A stretch of DNA of 45,828 nucleotides from Clostridiales bacterium. Its GTDB lineage: Bacteria > Bacillota > Clostridia > Christensenellales > Aristaeellaceae. Shown here in pieces: positions 44,962 to 45,828 of this stretch; the stretch's first letter is position 1, and each line of letters opens with the position of its first letter. A program made the translations under genes and the position numbers. The notes beneath the pieces were generated by a model. It made no database searches. It was not told where the DNA came from and saw only the letters and a program-made list of their open reading frames with translations. The DNA is taken from positions 1-45,828 of the forward strand of contig SVGS01000025.1 of the NCBI GenBank assembly GCA_015056205.1. The letters run 5' to 3'.

Positions 44962-45156
44962 TCACAGGCTGCTGATGTAAGCCTGCATCCGATCAGCAGA
45001 GTCTTTTTTCATCTTATCAGTCACATGTCCGTACACATCCAGCGTGAATGCGACTGTAGCATGACCCAGATTCTCAGAAACCGTCTTAATGTCATCGCCG
45101 TTCTGAAGGCTGATTGCTGCGAAGCTGTGGCGTAAATCATGGAAGCGAATGTATAT
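44962..45156 (-). pseudogene. Tyrosine recombinase (phage/ICE integrase) C-terminal remnant
   Basis: Only the last 64 or so residues of a tyrosine recombinase are recognisable. They include FHDLRHSFA with the second catalytic arginine, the LGHATVAFT segment with its histidine, and the catalytic tyrosine in LDVYGHV. Upstream of about 45156 the open frame continues, but the translation no longer resembles an integrase and runs antisense to another gene. The catalytic first arginine and DNA-binding N-terminus are missing. The gene points at the 3' end of tRNA-Ser(GCU), the usual arrangement for an element integrated there. Confidence 0.82.
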
Positions 45157-45381
45157 GTCTCGATCGTAAAGCCAGCAAGAAAAGAAGTCTAACGTCCAGT
45201 GAATAAATGGAAAACTGAAGTTTCTTAACCAGGACTGCTTATGAAACGGCTCTTTGAGTAAAACAAATAAGTGAAAAAAATTTTCTCGTTCTCCGGTATC
45301 GGTGCCAGGTGGAAAAATCATCCGTATAAAAAAGTGGAAGGCATCAAATAGTGACCTTACCAGGAACAGGAGTGAATGAAG
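45157..45381. other. Gap between integrase remnant and peptide gene
   Basis: This A/T-richer stretch marks the point where integrase homology stops. It presumably holds the promoter of the double-glycine peptide gene, but no clear pair of hexamers was recognised. An AGGAG ribosome binding site lies at 45368-45372. Confidence 0.4.
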
Positions 45382-45612
45382 ATGGGGAAAAAAGAACTGA
45401 CTCTCAACGAACTTGATAACGTAAACGGCGGTCTTATTGTGAAAGATGCAGCGACGAACAAATACTGGGTCACAAAGGACGACGGTGTGGTCGTTTTTCC
45501 CGCTCCCAATAAGGCATGTGCGGTCGATCTGGCGAAGGCCCTCAAAGTCGAACCGGAAATCATTACTTTGGAAGAATATAAGAAGCGCTTCGGCCATGAA
45601 CTGAGCCGGTAA
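45382..45612 (+). CDS. Double-glycine leader peptide precursor (bacteriocin/signal peptide-like)
   Basis: Small protein of 76 residues. Its N-terminus MGKKELTLNELDNVNGG is a classic double-glycine leader, the signal cut by C39-peptidase ABC exporters. The remaining 59 residues (LIVKDAATNKYWVTKDDG at first, EEYKKRFGHELSR at the end) have one cysteine and no strong hydrophobic segment, so it does not look like a pore-forming bacteriocin. Secreted signalling or adhesion peptides of gut Clostridia have similar leaders. The ATG at 45382 is chosen because AGGAG lies nine bases upstream; the ATG at 45376 is too close. No exporter or immunity gene is in the window. Confidence 0.75.
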   Translation: MGKKELTLNELDNVNGGLIVKDAATNKYWVTKDDGVVVFPAPNKACAVDLAKALKVEPEIITLEEYKKRFGHELSR

Positions 45613-45620
45613 GCTCAGTT
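45599..45620 (+). other. Hairpin over the stop codon of the peptide gene
   Basis: AACTGAGC (45599-45606) pairs with GCTCAGTT (45613-45620). The TAA stop lies in the six-base loop. No U-run follows, so it may be an mRNA 3' structure and not a full terminator. Confidence 0.4.
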
Positions 45621-45680
45621 GAAACAAATACGTTTTTCGCTTTGCTGCAAAATGACAGGTGAACCGATAACCGGTTAGTG

Positions 45681-45752
45681 AATTAAACGTACTCCGCCGA
45701 CAAAAAAGCAGCAGGTACGAGACCTGCTGAACCCGGCGGAGTGCGTTTAATT
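45681..45752. repeat. Long inverted repeat with an inner hairpin
   Basis: Arms 45681-45699 and 45734-45752 are 19-base inverted copies with one mismatch (a G-U pair in RNA). Inside, CAGCAGGT (45709-45716) pairs with ACCTGCTG (45722-45729) around ACGAG. The whole can form a two-tier stem or cruciform. No gene lies between it and the window end, and no coding function is seen in 45621-45828. Confidence 0.75.
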
Positions 45753-45828
45753 GCCGTTGGACTAAACCGCCCACGCGACAAGTATGGGGAAAGTAAAAGT
45801 CACAATACCCCAAATGCAGATCGAAGGG

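Noticed and set aside
45357..45563. Minus-strand 68-codon frame opposite the peptide gene
   Set aside because: No ribosome binding site or recognisable motif, and the plus-strand gene has a clear leader and AGGAG.
45157..45813. N-terminal part of the 283-codon frame that contains the integrase remnant
   Set aside because: Beyond about 45156 the translation has no integrase motifs and is antisense to the double-glycine peptide gene, so only the C-terminal part is annotated.

Overview
The window looks like a chromosomal segment of a moderately GC-rich Clostridia-type member of the Bacillota. The clearest phylum markers are an L27 with the Bacillota-type N-terminal extension next to the Prp protease that removes it, strong AGGAGG ribosome binding sites, sigma-A promoters with 17-18 bp spacers, and LplB/LplC-type sugar permeases. 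The sugar genes fit a plant-fibre degrader from a gut or rumen. A Christensenellales/Aristaeellaceae-like lineage is my guess from general resemblance and is not proven here.

Layout. (1) 1-5111 and 5117-6238: surface polysaccharide genes (two family 2 glycosyltransferases, a pyruvyl transferase, UDP-GlcNAc 2-epimerase) around a NYN-LOTUS RNA-binding/nuclease-like protein, a small membrane protein and rpmB. (2) 6235-12572: a housekeeping run on the minus strand (small acidic protein, topB, tatD, metG, then rpmA-prp-rplU with an L21 leader). (3) 12770-20554: a strong divergent promoter drives rpoB-rpoC, which ends in a bidirectional terminator and has neither rplJL nor rpsLG-fusA beside it. (4) 20560-34618: a 14 kb minus-strand pectin/rhamnogalacturonan locus with SGNH esterase, PL22 oligogalacturonate lyase, CE4 deacetylase, two complete LplB-LplC-binding protein importers, GH105, an aldo/keto reductase and a GH112 phosphorylase. 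It is divergent from an AraC regulator (34880-35824). (5) 35938-38216: serC-serA. (6) 38343-41146: a mutagenesis cassette of an S24 self-cleaving repressor, a small unknown protein and a UmuC-type polymerase, with a palindrome in the repressor promoter. (7) 41366-44553: a GH94 phosphorylase behind a LacI/CcpA-type operator, then trmO. (8) 44582-45828: tRNA-Ser(UGA), tRNA-Ser(GCU), and the edge of an integrated element with an integrase C-terminal remnant, a double-glycine-leader peptide gene and a long structured inverted repeat.

How the genes may work together. The AraC protein probably controls the pectin operon. Oligosaccharides would be imported by two ABC systems that lack their own ATPase, so a shared MsmX-like ATPase elsewhere is expected. 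Inside the cell GH105 would remove unsaturated uronic acid from rhamnose, PL22 would split digalacturonate, the esterase and CE4 protein would remove acyl groups, and GH112 would phosphorolyse a beta-galactoside. Given the neighbours, D-galactosyl-1,4-L-rhamnose is the most attractive substrate. The GH94 enzyme adds a second phosphorolytic route.

Most promising for follow-up: the phosphorolytic RG-I locus with binding proteins that lack a lipobox, the S24/unknown/UmuC cassette with its operator, the NYN-LOTUS gene with a palindrome at its transcription start, and the peptide gene plus structured repeat beside tRNA-Ser.
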